From: Nocardia sp.
GTDB taxonomy: Bacteria; Actinomycetota; Actinomycetes; Mycobacteriales; Mycobacteriaceae
Assembly (NCBI RefSeq): GCF_025465275.1
Contig: NZ_JAODNK010000003.1
Span: 1-43,195, forward strand
Direction of reading: 5' to 3'
Length of the DNA: 43,195 bases
Both the position numbers and the translations under genes were made by a program. Every line of letters begins with the position of its first letter. The stretch's first letter is position 1. This document shows, piece after piece, positions 1 through 8,029 of this stretch. The notes under the pieces are model-generated. The model was not told the DNA's origin. It saw only the letters and a program-made list of their open reading frames with translations, and did no database searches.

Positions 1-116
1 CCGATAGCAACCTTCAGCACCCCGAGCGCCGACCGGGACGCGATCGCGTCGACCACCCACCCGTAGTCGACGTCCTCACGCCACCAATCTCGGAGCAACC
101 GCAGACCAACCCGCAT
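1..116 (-). CDS. N-terminal fragment of an unknown protein, runs off the window
   Basis: An open frame begins with ATG at 116 on the minus strand and runs off the left edge, giving 38 residues. A purine-rich GAGGGG lies about 7 bases before the ATG, which supports the start. The residues begin MRVGLRLLRDWWREDVDY and continue with a short hydrophobic stretch ending in LGVLKVAIG. From memory, this resembles the amino end of actinobacterial membrane proteins that carry a C-terminal GGDEF domain, but the fragment is too short to prove it. The DNA has the same codon character as its neighbours. The downstream part is needed to name it. Confidence 0.55.
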   Translation of the reverse strand, partial: MRVGLRLLRDWWREDVDYGWVVDAIASRSALGVLKVAI

Positions 117-193
117 GTACTGCCCCCTCGGCGCCGGACGAACCCTCCTGCACTGACGACCTGCACACCGCCGGACACCCCGCTCCAGCCGTG

Positions 194-245
194 TAATGCA
201 GTCTATTCAGCCATAATGCAGCAACCGCATGGACTGTAATCCATG
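194..245. repeat. TAATGCAG direct repeat and CATGGA/TCCATG inverted repeat
   Basis: TAATGCAG occurs at 194-201 and 214-221, a spacing of 20 bp or about two helical turns. CATGGA and TCCATG form a 6-bp inverted repeat at 228-245 with a 6-base loop, ending just before the stop codon of the neighbouring LLM gene. The block lies upstream of the gene that starts at 116. It could be an operator, or the inverted repeat could be a weak terminator. There is no T-run. Confidence 0.35.
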
Positions 246-1388
246 TCACTCCACCGGCCGGCGCAGCCGGGCCGCCAGCCAGAGCACCACGCCGTAACCG
301 AATGCCGCATCGGCATTCGACACCAGCGCGGAGGACGGGAAGACGATGGCGTGCCGCAGTCCGGCATCGGCCAGCGCGCGCACGCGGGCCAGCACCTCCG
401 CGGGCGTACCGATCACCAGCCATTCGTACAGCACCTCGTCCGGAACCTCTTCGATCGCTTCCAGCACCTCGGCTCTGGTCAGCTGGTGCGGCATCAGATC
501 GATCAGACCCCGAAAGTCCTCTCCGAAAGGATGTTTCGCGCCGCAGCGCGTCCACACCGCAGCGGGAGCCATCAAACCCAGATAGCGAACCGACGGATTG
601 CGCAGCAGCCGCCGGATCCCCGACTGCGTGCGCGCGGTGACGATCGAGAGCATCAGCGCGGGAACGATCGCCTCGGGATCGCGCCCGGCCTCGCGGGCCG
701 AGGTGCGGACCAGACCCAGTCGCCGCTGGTACTCGTCCGGCGACATCGACTCCCACGGATACCACCCGTCGGCATATCGCCCCGTCAGTTCCAGCATGCG
801 CGGCCCGTGCGCGCCGATCCAGATCTGCGGCATCCGGTCGGCGGGCGCCGTCAAATCCATTGGCGCCCTGTCGATTTTGTAGTAGCGACCGGAGAATTCG
901 ATGGGCTCCGTCGCCGTCAGCGCCGCGCGCAGCACCTGCAGCGCCTCCTCCAGGCGATCCACCGGACGATTCCAGGTGAACCCGTACGGATCGAGGTTCT
1001 CCCGCTCGCCGGACCCGATGCCCAGGATGGGCGGCACTTTCGTCATATGCGCCAGCGTGAGGAACGTCTGCGCCAGCAATACCGGATGTCTGCGATGCGG
1101 ATCCGTCACGCCGACCCCCAGCTGCACCCGGCCCGCCCCCGCGGCCAGATGCGCCAGCAATGGTGCGTAATCGAACTGCTCGTCGGGACTGTTGATCGCC
1201 TTCGCCTGCGCGGTGAAATCGCTGTCCCACACCGAACGTGGGAACACACCGATCAAATGATCCGGCGCCAGTACCGAATCCAGCCGCCCGAGCCGGGCCA
1301 TCCGCACCACGAAGCGCGCGGCGGCCAAGGGCGGGTTCACACCGGCTAGGGTGCCTACCGCGAATGATTTCTGCTGCGAGTCCGACAC
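246..1388 (-). CDS. LLM class flavin/F420-dependent oxidoreductase
   Basis: This 380-residue protein belongs to the luciferase-like monooxygenase (bacterial luciferase, F420) superfamily. Visible family features are the amino-terminal barrel segment containing VLAPDHLIG, the central GVGVTDPHRRHPVLLAQ and LGIGSGERENLDPYG stretches, PQIWIGAHGPRMLELTGRYADGW, and a C-terminal VIGTPAEVLARV block. The pattern is closest to F420-dependent reductases of the methylene-tetrahydromethanopterin reductase and phthiodiolone ketoreductase type. In mycolate actinobacteria such enzymes reduce ketones, imines or lipids with F420H2 in the cytoplasm. The length is normal for a long LLM protein. The gene is single, divergent from the protease gene at 1560, and the substrate cannot be read from sequence. 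Confidence 0.88.
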   Translation of the reverse strand: MSDSQQKSFAVGTLAGVNPPLAAARFVVRMARLGRLDSVLAPDHLIGVFPRSVWDSDFTAQAKAINSPDEQFDYAPLLAHLAAGAGRVQLGVGVTDPHRRHPVLLAQTFLTLAHMTKVPPILGIGSGERENLDPYGFTWNRPVDRLEEALQVLRAALTATEPIEFSGRYYKIDRAPMDLTAPADRMPQIWIGAHGPRMLELTGRYADGWYPWESMSPDEYQRRLGLVRTSAREAGRDPEAIVPALMLSIVTARTQSGIRRLLRNPSVRYLGLMAPAAVWTRCGAKHPFGEDFRGLIDLMPHQLTRAEVLEAIEEVPDEVLYEWLVIGTPAEVLARVRALADAGLRHAIVFPSSALVSNADAAFGYGVVLWLAARLRRPVE

Positions 1389-1559
1389 GATGGTCTCCTC
1401 TCGACGGGCACACCGGAATCGGGCCCACGCCGATTATCGCGTCGAGCCCCGTACCTCGTGCGGTGATTGCGGGCATCGGTCCGGCGCTCGTACTCCGCGA
1501 AAAGCCATATGTCCAGCGGTAATCTGGCCTCGGACCGCGACACTCGCTATGGTTCGGCG

Positions 1560-2339
1560 ATGCAGAGCGCAGAGTTCGTCGAACGCGGCAGCACGATCAT
1601 GGACCGGGTGACGTCCACGCAGTCCGCGCAGCCGTGGCAATTGGTGGTCGGCACCGGAGTTGTCGCGCTGCTGCTGGTGGCCTTCCGCCCGACCTGGCGG
1701 ATTCTGCGCAATGTGGTGACCATCGCACACGAGGGCGGGCATGCGTTCACGGCGCTGCTGACGGGCCGGCGCCTCAACAGCATCCGATTGCATTCGGACA
1801 CTTCCGGACTCACCGTCTCGAGCGGAAAGCCGTACGGGCTCGGCATGATTCTCACCAGCGCCGCCGGTTATCCTTCGCCCGCACTGGTGGGTCTGGGCTA
1901 TGCGGCACTGCTGGGCGCACATCGCATCACGCTCATGCTGTGGCTGACGATCGCACTGCTGGCCGTCCTGCTGCTGAAGGTGCGCAATGGATACGGCCTC
2001 CTGACGGTCTTCCTGACCGGCGGGCTGATCTTTCTGGTCTCCTGGTTCGGCACCGACGCCGTTCAGGCGGCAGTGGCCTATCTGGCGGCGTGGTTCCTGC
2101 TGCTGGCGGCGGTGCGACCGGTCATCGAGTTGCAGCGTAATCGCCGGAACGAACCCAATTCCGATGCCGATCAACTGGCGCGCCTCACTCGCATACCGGG
2201 ACTACTGTGGGTATTGGCGTTCGGAGCGGTAGCCCTGTGCTCGCTGGTGCTGGGCGCCCGGCTGTTGCTGAACGACGTGACCGGAGTGTGTGTGCCGCCG
2301 CTCACTCACAACACGTGTTCCGTGTCCGCCGAGCGGTGA
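1560..2339 (+). CDS. M50-type membrane metallopeptidase
   Basis: A 259-residue integral membrane protein with the zinc motif HEGGH at about residues 57-61, preceded by one hydrophobic helix and followed by four or five more. The HExxH motif inside a membrane region near the amino end, with G-rich downstream segments, fits the M50B-like peptidase family (PF13398-type) that is common in actinobacteria. Its substrate is unknown. The frame is open upstream to 1467. ATG 1560 is chosen because the upstream part has no family similarity. ATG 1599 is an equally possible start because neither has a clear ribosome site. The gene is monocistronic, and the next gene begins after a 157-base gap. Confidence 0.75.
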   Translation: MQSAEFVERGSTIMDRVTSTQSAQPWQLVVGTGVVALLLVAFRPTWRILRNVVTIAHEGGHAFTALLTGRRLNSIRLHSDTSGLTVSSGKPYGLGMILTSAAGYPSPALVGLGYAALLGAHRITLMLWLTIALLAVLLLKVRNGYGLLTVFLTGGLIFLVSWFGTDAVQAAVAYLAAWFLLLAAVRPVIELQRNRRNEPNSDADQLARLTRIPGLLWVLAFGAVALCSLVLGARLLLNDVTGVCVPPLTHNTCSVSAER

Positions 2340-2483
2340 CGATCCTCGTGCGACATCACGAGATCGATGCCGCTACAAGATTTCTGGAGAATGCGGGCTA
2401 ACATTCGCGGTGCACCGTCCGGGTGATCGGGAACACGGCGAAACCCCTTCATCGATCGTCCGGCCGGGTTCGATCGTGATCGC

Positions 2484-2489
2484 AGGAGG
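2484..2489 (+). promoter_or_regulatory. Strong ribosome binding site fixing the methyltransferase start
   Basis: AGGAGG lies 7 bases before ATG 2497. The frame is open upstream to 2290, so this site decides the start. A CGATCG inverted repeat (2453-2458 and 2471-2476) sits just upstream and could form a small leader hairpin. Confidence 0.8.
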
Positions 2490-2496
2490 GTGTGGG

Positions 2497-3306
2497 ATGG
2501 AAAGACCGGCATGGGCCCCGGAGGGCGTGGACATGGCGCAGGCGAGCCCCGCTCGCATGTACGACGCGCTACTGGGTGGCTCGCACAATTTCGACATCGA
2601 TCGCCGCGCCGCCGAAATGGGCAAGGCGCTCGTACCGGATCTGCCGCGGCTGGCCCTGAGCAATCGCGCGTTCCTGCGTCGCTCGGTGCGCTTTCTGGTG
2701 GATTCGGGGATCCGGCAGTTCCTGGATATCGGTTCCGGCATTCCGACCGCGGGCAATGTGCACGAGATCGCCCAGGAGATCGACCCGACCTGCCGCGTGC
2801 TGTACGCGGATATCGATCCGGTGGCCGTCGCGCACGCCCGGGCCATCCTGCAGGGCAATACCGGCGCCGCCGCCATCGAGGCCGATCTGCGCAAGCCGGT
2901 CGATCTGCTCGCGGCGGCCCGCGAGACCGGCATTATCGATTTCGAGCAGCCGGTCGGCGTGCTGCTGTTCGCCGTCCTGCACCTGCTCGGCGACGAGGAC
3001 CGTCCGGCCGATACCGTCGCCACGCTGCGCGCCGCGGTGCCTTCCGGCAGCTTTGTCGCCATTTCGCACCTCACGTCGGCGAGCCGGCCCGAGGACGCCG
3101 CCAAACTCGGCGCGAATGCGGCCGGCAAGAGCAATGTCGGTATCCATTTCCGTTCGCACGAGGCGATCAGCAGCTTCTTCGAGGGCTGGGAGCTGGTCGA
3201 GCCTGGAGTGGTCGAGCTGCCGGTGTGGCGGCCCGAATCCGAGCGCGATCAGCACGAAGCACCGGGCCACTCACTCGGTTTGGCCGGTGTGGGGCGCAAA
3301 GGCTGA
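2497..3306 (+). CDS. SAM-dependent methyltransferase, PF04672 (DUF574) family
   Basis: A 269-residue protein with the hallmarks of the actinobacterial PF04672 methyltransferase family: PARMYDALLGGSHNFDIDR near residues 18-36, NRAFLRRSVRFL, and the SAM-binding block FLDIGSGIPTAGNVHE followed by VLYADIDPVAVAHAR. Later family motifs are GVLLFAVLHLL and the C-terminal SHEAISSFFEGWELVEPGVV. The family is abundant in Streptomyces and Nocardia, and most members have no known substrate. The length matches the family. The start is fixed by AGGAGG at 2484. The next gene (PAS-GGDEF) begins 34 bases downstream on the same strand, so the two are probably co-transcribed. Confidence 0.92.
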   Translation: MERPAWAPEGVDMAQASPARMYDALLGGSHNFDIDRRAAEMGKALVPDLPRLALSNRAFLRRSVRFLVDSGIRQFLDIGSGIPTAGNVHEIAQEIDPTCRVLYADIDPVAVAHARAILQGNTGAAAIEADLRKPVDLLAAARETGIIDFEQPVGVLLFAVLHLLGDEDRPADTVATLRAAVPSGSFVAISHLTSASRPEDAAKLGANAAGKSNVGIHFRSHEAISSFFEGWELVEPGVVELPVWRPESERDQHEAPGHSLGLAGVGRKG

Positions 3307-3340
3307 GTAGGCGTAGGACTTTCGGGGCAGGGGGTTAGCG

Positions 3341-4648
3341 GTGGGTGCGGCACACGAACTGGCGGTGCGGTGGGCAGCCATGCTCGACGGCGCTGTCGCG
3401 CCGACGCTCAACCGCACCCAGGTCGAGGAGCTGCTGGATCCCTATGCCGCCGGACTGATCGAGGCGGTGCGCGGGACCGGTGCGACAACGGTGGCGGCCG
3501 CGGCGGCCGCGGCGCTGGTCGCGGCCAATTACCGTGACCCACTGGCAGTGCACCGCTCGGTACTGGTGCTCTGCAAGGACCTCGTCGACGCCGTCTGCCC
3601 CGATCCCGAATGCCGGGATTTCGTTGCCGTCCGCGACCGCGCCATCGAGGTGGCCGCCGAATTCGCCGCCGCGTTCACCGCGGGCCTGCGTTATGCCGCA
3701 CTGGCCGAGCAGGAGAGCACCATGGCCGCCGTCCTGACCGCGGCCCGGGAGGCGGAGGCGCGGCGGCAGCTGTCGGAGGCGCGGTTCCAGGCTATTTTCG
3801 CGGGCGCGTCGGTGGGCATCGGCACCATCGACATCACCACCGGCCGGGTCGTCGATGTGAACAATGCGATGGCCGAAGTGCTCGGCGTCCCAGCCGAATC
3901 CATGCCGGGACGCTCGGTGGCCGACATTCTCGGGCCGATGAATATCGGCGACGCCTTCGCCCGTTTCCAGCAGCTGTTCTCCGGTGAGGTGGACAGCTTC
4001 CGCATCGAGTCGGTGCACACCCGCCCGAACGGCACCATCACGATCATCGACCTGTCCATGTCCGTGGTGCGCGACAGCGACGGCAACCCCCGCTTCCTGA
4101 TCGGGGTCACCGTCGATGTCACCGAGCGCAAACAGCTGGCCGATCAGCTCTGGTACGACGCGCACCACGATTCGCTCACCGGTCTGCCCAACCGGCTGCT
4201 GTTCTTCGACCGGCTCGCGGCCGCCGACGGTCAGGTCGGCGTCTGCTATCTGGATCTGGACGGCTTCAAGGAGATCAACGATCGTCGCGGCCATACCGCG
4301 GGCGACCGGGTGCTCTGCGATGTGGCGCAGCGATTGCGCGCCGTCCTGCCGGAGAAGGCCGTCGCGGCGCGGCTGGGCGGCGACGAGTTCATTGTGCTGG
4401 TCGAACATTGCTCGGGCCGAAGTGAATTGACGGAAGTGGCGGACAGCATCCTCGGGGCGCTGCGCCAGCCGTTCGATGTGGCGGGCCTGTCGGTGACGGT
4501 CGGCGCGAGCATCGGCACCGCGCTGGTGGATACCCATTCGACCGCCATCGACGAGCTCATGCATGCCGTGGACACCGCCATGTACCGCGATAAGGCCGCT
4601 AGATCACGAAGGGCAGCAAAGCTTTTCGCTCCCCCGGATACTCGCTGA
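3341..4648 (+). CDS. PAS-GGDEF diguanylate cyclase
   Basis: A 435-residue cytoplasmic protein starting at GTG 3341. The first 140 residues are helical and Ala-rich without a recognised domain. A PAS domain covers about 147-265, ending in GVTVDVTERKQL. A GGDEF domain follows with DSLTGLPNR, a YLDLDGFKEIND metal/GTP site and an intact LGGDEF at 346-350, so c-di-GMP synthesis is expected. The usual RxxD inhibitory site is absent: the four residues at its place read PEKA. There is no EAL domain, although many actinobacterial relatives have one. The last 50 bases overlap the convergent steroid-reductase-like gene. The gene is probably transcribed with the upstream methyltransferase. Confidence 0.9.
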   Translation: MGAAHELAVRWAAMLDGAVAPTLNRTQVEELLDPYAAGLIEAVRGTGATTVAAAAAAALVAANYRDPLAVHRSVLVLCKDLVDAVCPDPECRDFVAVRDRAIEVAAEFAAAFTAGLRYAALAEQESTMAAVLTAAREAEARRQLSEARFQAIFAGASVGIGTIDITTGRVVDVNNAMAEVLGVPAESMPGRSVADILGPMNIGDAFARFQQLFSGEVDSFRIESVHTRPNGTITIIDLSMSVVRDSDGNPRFLIGVTVDVTERKQLADQLWYDAHHDSLTGLPNRLLFFDRLAAADGQVGVCYLDLDGFKEINDRRGHTAGDRVLCDVAQRLRAVLPEKAVAARLGGDEFIVLVEHCSGRSELTEVADSILGALRQPFDVAGLSVTVGASIGTALVDTHSTAIDELMHAVDTAMYRDKAARSRRAAKLFAPPDTR

Positions 4649-5390
4649 ACTTCTCCCGGTACCACTTGTGCGTCGCGAAGGCGCGCGGCACCAGATTGCC
4701 GAAGGTGATCAGGAAGATGACCACACCCGGCAGCGCCCAGGTGAGCAGCGCGAAGCCCGCCCAGGCCAGCAGCTCACCGAGATAGGTGGGGCTGGTGACG
4801 AATCGGAAACCCAACCCGAACGGGATCTTGTATTCCGTTGCGCCCGGGTTGTTCTTGTCCCGTAGATTGCGAACGATCCACTCGGAGCTGACCAGCAGCC
4901 CGAACCCGCAGAGGTACACCACCAGGCCGATGATGAAACGCGGATCGGTCAGCCAGCCGGTGCCGTACTGCCCGAGGTAGTCATGGCTGAACAGCGCACC
5001 GTTGAGGTACCCGTGCATGCAGGTCACGAGCATGCCCATGCCGAGCACCGAGACATTGAAACTGCTTGTCTTGCCGGGCACTTGGCGGATGGACAGCGGG
5101 AAGAACCAGCCGCGATTGGCGTAGTGCAGAATCCAGATCCCCGCCAGCACCAGTGAGGTGGGCTCGAACCGGTGCGGCCCGGTCAGGTACGCGACCGCGA
5201 ACACCACGGTGGCCGGAATCTCCATGAGCCACCACCCGAGTTTCGGGTTCAGGTTCAGGCCGAGCTTGGCGGTGGCGAATCGGCCGTAGGGGCTCTGCCC
5301 GAACAGCCCGCCCACCAGCACGAACGCGGCGAATGCGAACGCGATCGTGAGTACGGTGTCGTAAACGGTGTTGCCGGTATACCAGTTCAT
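4599..5390 (-). CDS. Steroid 5-alpha-reductase family membrane enzyme (3-oxo-5-alpha-steroid 4-dehydrogenase type)
   Basis: A 263-residue protein with about six membrane helices. The C-terminal part carries the steroid 5-alpha-reductase signature: FGLGFRFVTSPTYLGELLAW followed by NLVPRAFATHKWYREKF and SEYPGERKALLPFVI. This closely follows the NADPH-binding C-terminus of SRD5A1/2 and related enzymes that interconvert 4-ene and 5-alpha-reduced 3-ketosteroids. The length (about 260) matches the eukaryotic enzymes. A perfect KstR-type box lies 23 bases upstream of the start, which places the gene in the cholesterol/steroid catabolic regulon by inference. It is single and convergent with the GGDEF gene, overlapping it by 50 bases. 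Confidence 0.88.
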   Translation of the reverse strand: MNWYTGNTVYDTVLTIAFAFAAFVLVGGLFGQSPYGRFATAKLGLNLNPKLGWWLMEIPATVVFAVAYLTGPHRFEPTSLVLAGIWILHYANRGWFFPLSIRQVPGKTSSFNVSVLGMGMLVTCMHGYLNGALFSHDYLGQYGTGWLTDPRFIIGLVVYLCGFGLLVSSEWIVRNLRDKNNPGATEYKIPFGLGFRFVTSPTYLGELLAWAGFALLTWALPGVVIFLITFGNLVPRAFATHKWYREKFSEYPGERKALLPFVI

Positions 5391-5412
5391 TCACGGTCCT
5401 TCGTAGTAAAAC

Positions 5413-5426
5413 TAGAACAGGTTCTA
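5413..5426. promoter_or_regulatory. KstR-type operator TAGAACAGGTTCTA
   Basis: A perfect 14-bp palindrome (6+2+6) that fits the known KstR consensus TnnAACnnGTTnnA. It sits 23 bp upstream of the steroid 5-alpha-reductase-like gene and 87 bp upstream of the plus-strand gene at 5514. KstR is the TetR-family repressor of cholesterol catabolism in Mycobacterium, Rhodococcus and relatives. Binding here is inferred. Confidence 0.8.
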
Positions 5427-5513
5427 CCACGCCGGGCCTACGGTTCGGTACCCATACGCGGGCACGGCACCTAACCGCCCGGTAGGTTGGCGGGAGCCTG
5501 GAGGGAGGCGTAG

Positions 5514-6524
5514 ATGGGTGCAGAGGGCTGGGATGTACTGCTGAAATGGATGCCGTCCTTCCTGGAGGAGGACGAGGAAGCGGCCGATCGATTCGGCCTG
5601 GAGTGGAATCCGCGATTCATTCAGGTGCGCGACGAAAGCACCGGGCGCCATGCGCATTTCGCGCAGCAGGGCACTGAGATCGAGGTACTGATCACCGTCC
5701 CCGACGATCCCGCCGACGCCGAGCGACTACGCACCGCGCTGCGAGCACAGCCGGAGGGCACCTGGGATCCGTGCCCGCTGCCGCTCGAATCCGATACCGC
5801 CACACCGGATCCGCAATGGCGAGCGGTGCAGCGAGTTCAGGAGCAACCGGAACTGGCACGCGAATGGGCCGCCGGCTGGCGGCGCGGGTCGCCGCTCGAG
5901 CAGCGCAAGCAGATCGCGGAATCGGTGGTGGCGGTGCTGGACCGGGGTCTGGCCATGACACCGGATCGGTTGCGCTTCAGCGCCTGGAGTCTGGACGCGC
6001 CCGATACCGTCAGCGATTACGGGCTGCCCGCCGATCGGCCCAGTGAACGCAATGCGACGGCCCAGTGCGCCGACTGGGCCGATTTCGAGACCCGGCTGGC
6101 CTGGGCGCTGACCACACTGCCATGGGACGGCGTGATCAATCTGAGCACCCCGCATCCCGGACCCGATCCGTGCTTCGTGCAATTCCTGCACGGGCGGCAG
6201 CTGTTCAACGAGGCCAGCGGGTGGGATGTCGCCGGGCTCGGTGCGAGCGAATTCGACCGGCGCATGCGGGATCTGGGCTGGAGCTTCGCACCGCACAGCG
6301 TGCCGGGTGGCGCGGCGCTCATCTGGGAGGGCCCGCTCGCCAAGGCCGGGCATAATCCGCGATTACTGAGTGCGCCGCAGCGGACGGTGACGACCTTCCA
6401 GGAGGTATTCGCGGTGCAACACCCGCAGGACTTGGTGTTCCGGGCCTTCCGCAACGGCCGGCGGCGCGATCCGGAGCTGCGCTATCTCGATGCGGAGCTC
6501 GGGGTGCCACGCGACGTACGCTGA
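5514..6524 (+). CDS. Hypothetical protein with a TY-Chap-like C-terminal half
   Basis: A 336-residue soluble acidic protein with no signal peptide. GGGAGG at 5503-5508 supports ATG 5514. The amino half contains a compact domain rich in D/E (WMPSFLEEDEEAADRFGL) and a charged helix after residue 100. The C-terminal half, from about residue 185, shows FETRLAWALTTLPWDGVIN and then CFVQFLHGRQLFNEASG. This pattern recalls the actinobacterial TY-Chap / YbjN-like putative peptide-binding chaperone group, which is often found near secretion or conflict systems. That match is from memory and tentative. The gene is convergent with the P450 gene, leaving 22 bases between their ends. No functional clue comes from the neighbours. 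Confidence 0.7.
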   Translation: MGAEGWDVLLKWMPSFLEEDEEAADRFGLEWNPRFIQVRDESTGRHAHFAQQGTEIEVLITVPDDPADAERLRTALRAQPEGTWDPCPLPLESDTATPDPQWRAVQRVQEQPELAREWAAGWRRGSPLEQRKQIAESVVAVLDRGLAMTPDRLRFSAWSLDAPDTVSDYGLPADRPSERNATAQCADWADFETRLAWALTTLPWDGVINLSTPHPGPDPCFVQFLHGRQLFNEASGWDVAGLGASEFDRRMRDLGWSFAPHSVPGGAALIWEGPLAKAGHNPRLLSAPQRTVTTFQEVFAVQHPQDLVFRAFRNGRRRDPELRYLDAELGVPRDVR

Positions 6525-6546
6525 GCCGCACTCCCTTTCAGCCGGA

Positions 6547-7965
6547 TTAGAGCCGTTGCAGGTGGATGGGCAGCCCGTCGGCGGGCTTGGGACCGGTACC
6601 GGCGACCAGCGGCACCTCGTAGCCGGCGGGCACGCTCCAGCGATATTCGAGCAGCATGCGGTGCAGGACGGCCTTCACCGTCATGCCGCCGAAGTACCGG
6701 CCGATGCACTTGTGCGCACCGCCACCGAACGGCGGCCAGGCGTAGCGATGCGATTTGTCCTCCGCACGTTGCGGATCGAAGCGCTCGGGGTCGAAGACGT
6801 CGGGATCGTGCCAGTTCTCCTCGGCGCGCATCATGGTGTACGCCCCGGCGATGACGAGGGTGCCCGCGGGAATGAAGTATCCGCAGATATCGGTGTCGGC
6901 GATGGCCTGCCGCACGATCTGGCCGACCGGCGCGTACATGCGCAGCGTCTCCCGGAAAGCCATGTCCAAACCAGTGAGCCGGTCCACATCGCCGTAGTCG
7001 AGCGTGGATTTGCCCAGCGCACGGGACTCCTCGCGCAGGCGGTCCTGCCATTCGGGGTGCCGGGCCAGCTCGTAGGCCAGCATGGAGATGGCATTGGTGC
7101 TGGTGTCGTGCGCGGCCATCATGGTGAAGATCATGTGGTCGACAATGTCTGCGTCGGTGAAGGATTCACCGTCGTCGGTGGTAGCGCGGCAGAGCACACT
7201 GAACAGATCGTCCCCGTCGCCCGCGCGCTTGGCGGGGACTTCCCGGCGGAAGTATTCCTCCAGCGTCTGCCGCCCGCGCAGTCCCCGATTCCACACTCCC
7301 CCGGGCATATTGGTGCGAATGGCGGCCTGCCCGCCGCGCACCGCATCCTCGAAGGCGTGCGCCAACTGCGTTCCCTCGAGGCCGAGTTCGGCCCCGGCGA
7401 ACACCACCGTGGCCTGCTCCAGGAGTAGCTGTTTGACATGGTCGTAGAGCAGAAAAACGGGCCCGGGCTGCCAGCCGTCGACAGCGCGGACGATTCGGGG
7501 CGTGGTGAGGTCGAGATAGCCGATCAGGCGCGGGCGAGTGAACGCCTGCTGCAGAATGCGACGGTGGTAGGTGTGCTCGTCGAAGTCGCGCAACAGGATT
7601 CCGCCCCGGAAGAACGGTCCGATGAGGAATTCGTAGCCCTGTTGCGCCGAGTACACATGCTTACGGTCCAGGACCAGCTCCTCGACGGCCTCCGGGCTAC
7701 TCACCCCGACGATGCGGCGGCCGAACGCGCCCGTCCACTGCACCGGGCCGTAGCGGTGCATCCGCCGGCGCGAGAAGGCGAGCGGATCGGCCAGCATGCT
7801 CACCATGTGGCCGATGCCCGGCGCACCGTAATCACCCATGACAGGTTTGAGCCCGCTACCGGGCGGCGGGGTGGCCAGGGCCCGGGACGCGGACGGATAT
7901 CGCTCCAGCACCCCGGCGGCACGACCTTGAATTCGATGGTTCAGCACGGCTTTACGAGGCACCAT
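6547..7965 (-). CDS. Cytochrome P450
   Basis: A 472-residue P450 with all core motifs: oxygen-binding I-helix AAHDTST at 284-290, the K-helix ExxR as FRETLR (E339, R342), the PERF motif (DPERFDPQR near 392-400), and the heme-binding loop FGGGAHKCIG at 413-422 with Cys420 as the axial ligand. The amino end shows no membrane anchor, so it should be soluble and depend on a separate ferredoxin and reductase, neither of which is in this window. The long form and the FGGGAHKCIG loop recall CYP51-like and CYP136/CYP138-like groups, but I cannot assign a family number. It is divergent from a TetR gene, with a palindromic operator cluster between them, so it is probably controlled by that regulator. 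Confidence 0.93.
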   Translation of the reverse strand: MVPRKAVLNHRIQGRAAGVLERYPSASRALATPPPGSGLKPVMGDYGAPGIGHMVSMLADPLAFSRRRMHRYGPVQWTGAFGRRIVGVSSPEAVEELVLDRKHVYSAQQGYEFLIGPFFRGGILLRDFDEHTYHRRILQQAFTRPRLIGYLDLTTPRIVRAVDGWQPGPVFLLYDHVKQLLLEQATVVFAGAELGLEGTQLAHAFEDAVRGGQAAIRTNMPGGVWNRGLRGRQTLEEYFRREVPAKRAGDGDDLFSVLCRATTDDGESFTDADIVDHMIFTMMAAHDTSTNAISMLAYELARHPEWQDRLREESRALGKSTLDYGDVDRLTGLDMAFRETLRMYAPVGQIVRQAIADTDICGYFIPAGTLVIAGAYTMMRAEENWHDPDVFDPERFDPQRAEDKSHRYAWPPFGGGAHKCIGRYFGGMTVKAVLHRMLLEYRWSVPAGYEVPLVAGTGPKPADGLPIHLQRL

Positions 7966-7978
7966 GCATTCACGTTAG

Positions 7979-8011
7979 CGGAAACACATGTTTCCGTAAA
8001 CGTTCGTTTCC
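7979..8011. promoter_or_regulatory. Palindromic operator cluster between P450 and TetR genes
   Basis: CGGAAAC-ACAT-GTTTCCG is a 7-bp inverted repeat at 7979-7996. It is followed by a GTAAAC half-site (7996-8001) and another GTTTCC (8006-8011). The cluster is confined to the 64-base gap between divergent genes starting at 7965 and 8030. This fits a TetR repressor that controls itself and the P450. Confidence 0.65.
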
Positions 8012-8029
8012 CAATATCTGTGCAAAGCT

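Noticed and set aside
76..1476. Long open frame of 466 residues on the minus strand over the LLM gene
   Set aside because: It is rich in Arg, Gly and Ala with no domain and lies in another frame of the LLM gene at 246-1388, which has clear family motifs.
3481..3540. GCGGCCGC-rich stretch as a possible repeat or recombination site
   Set aside because: It encodes an alanine run inside the PAS-GGDEF protein and needs no other explanation.
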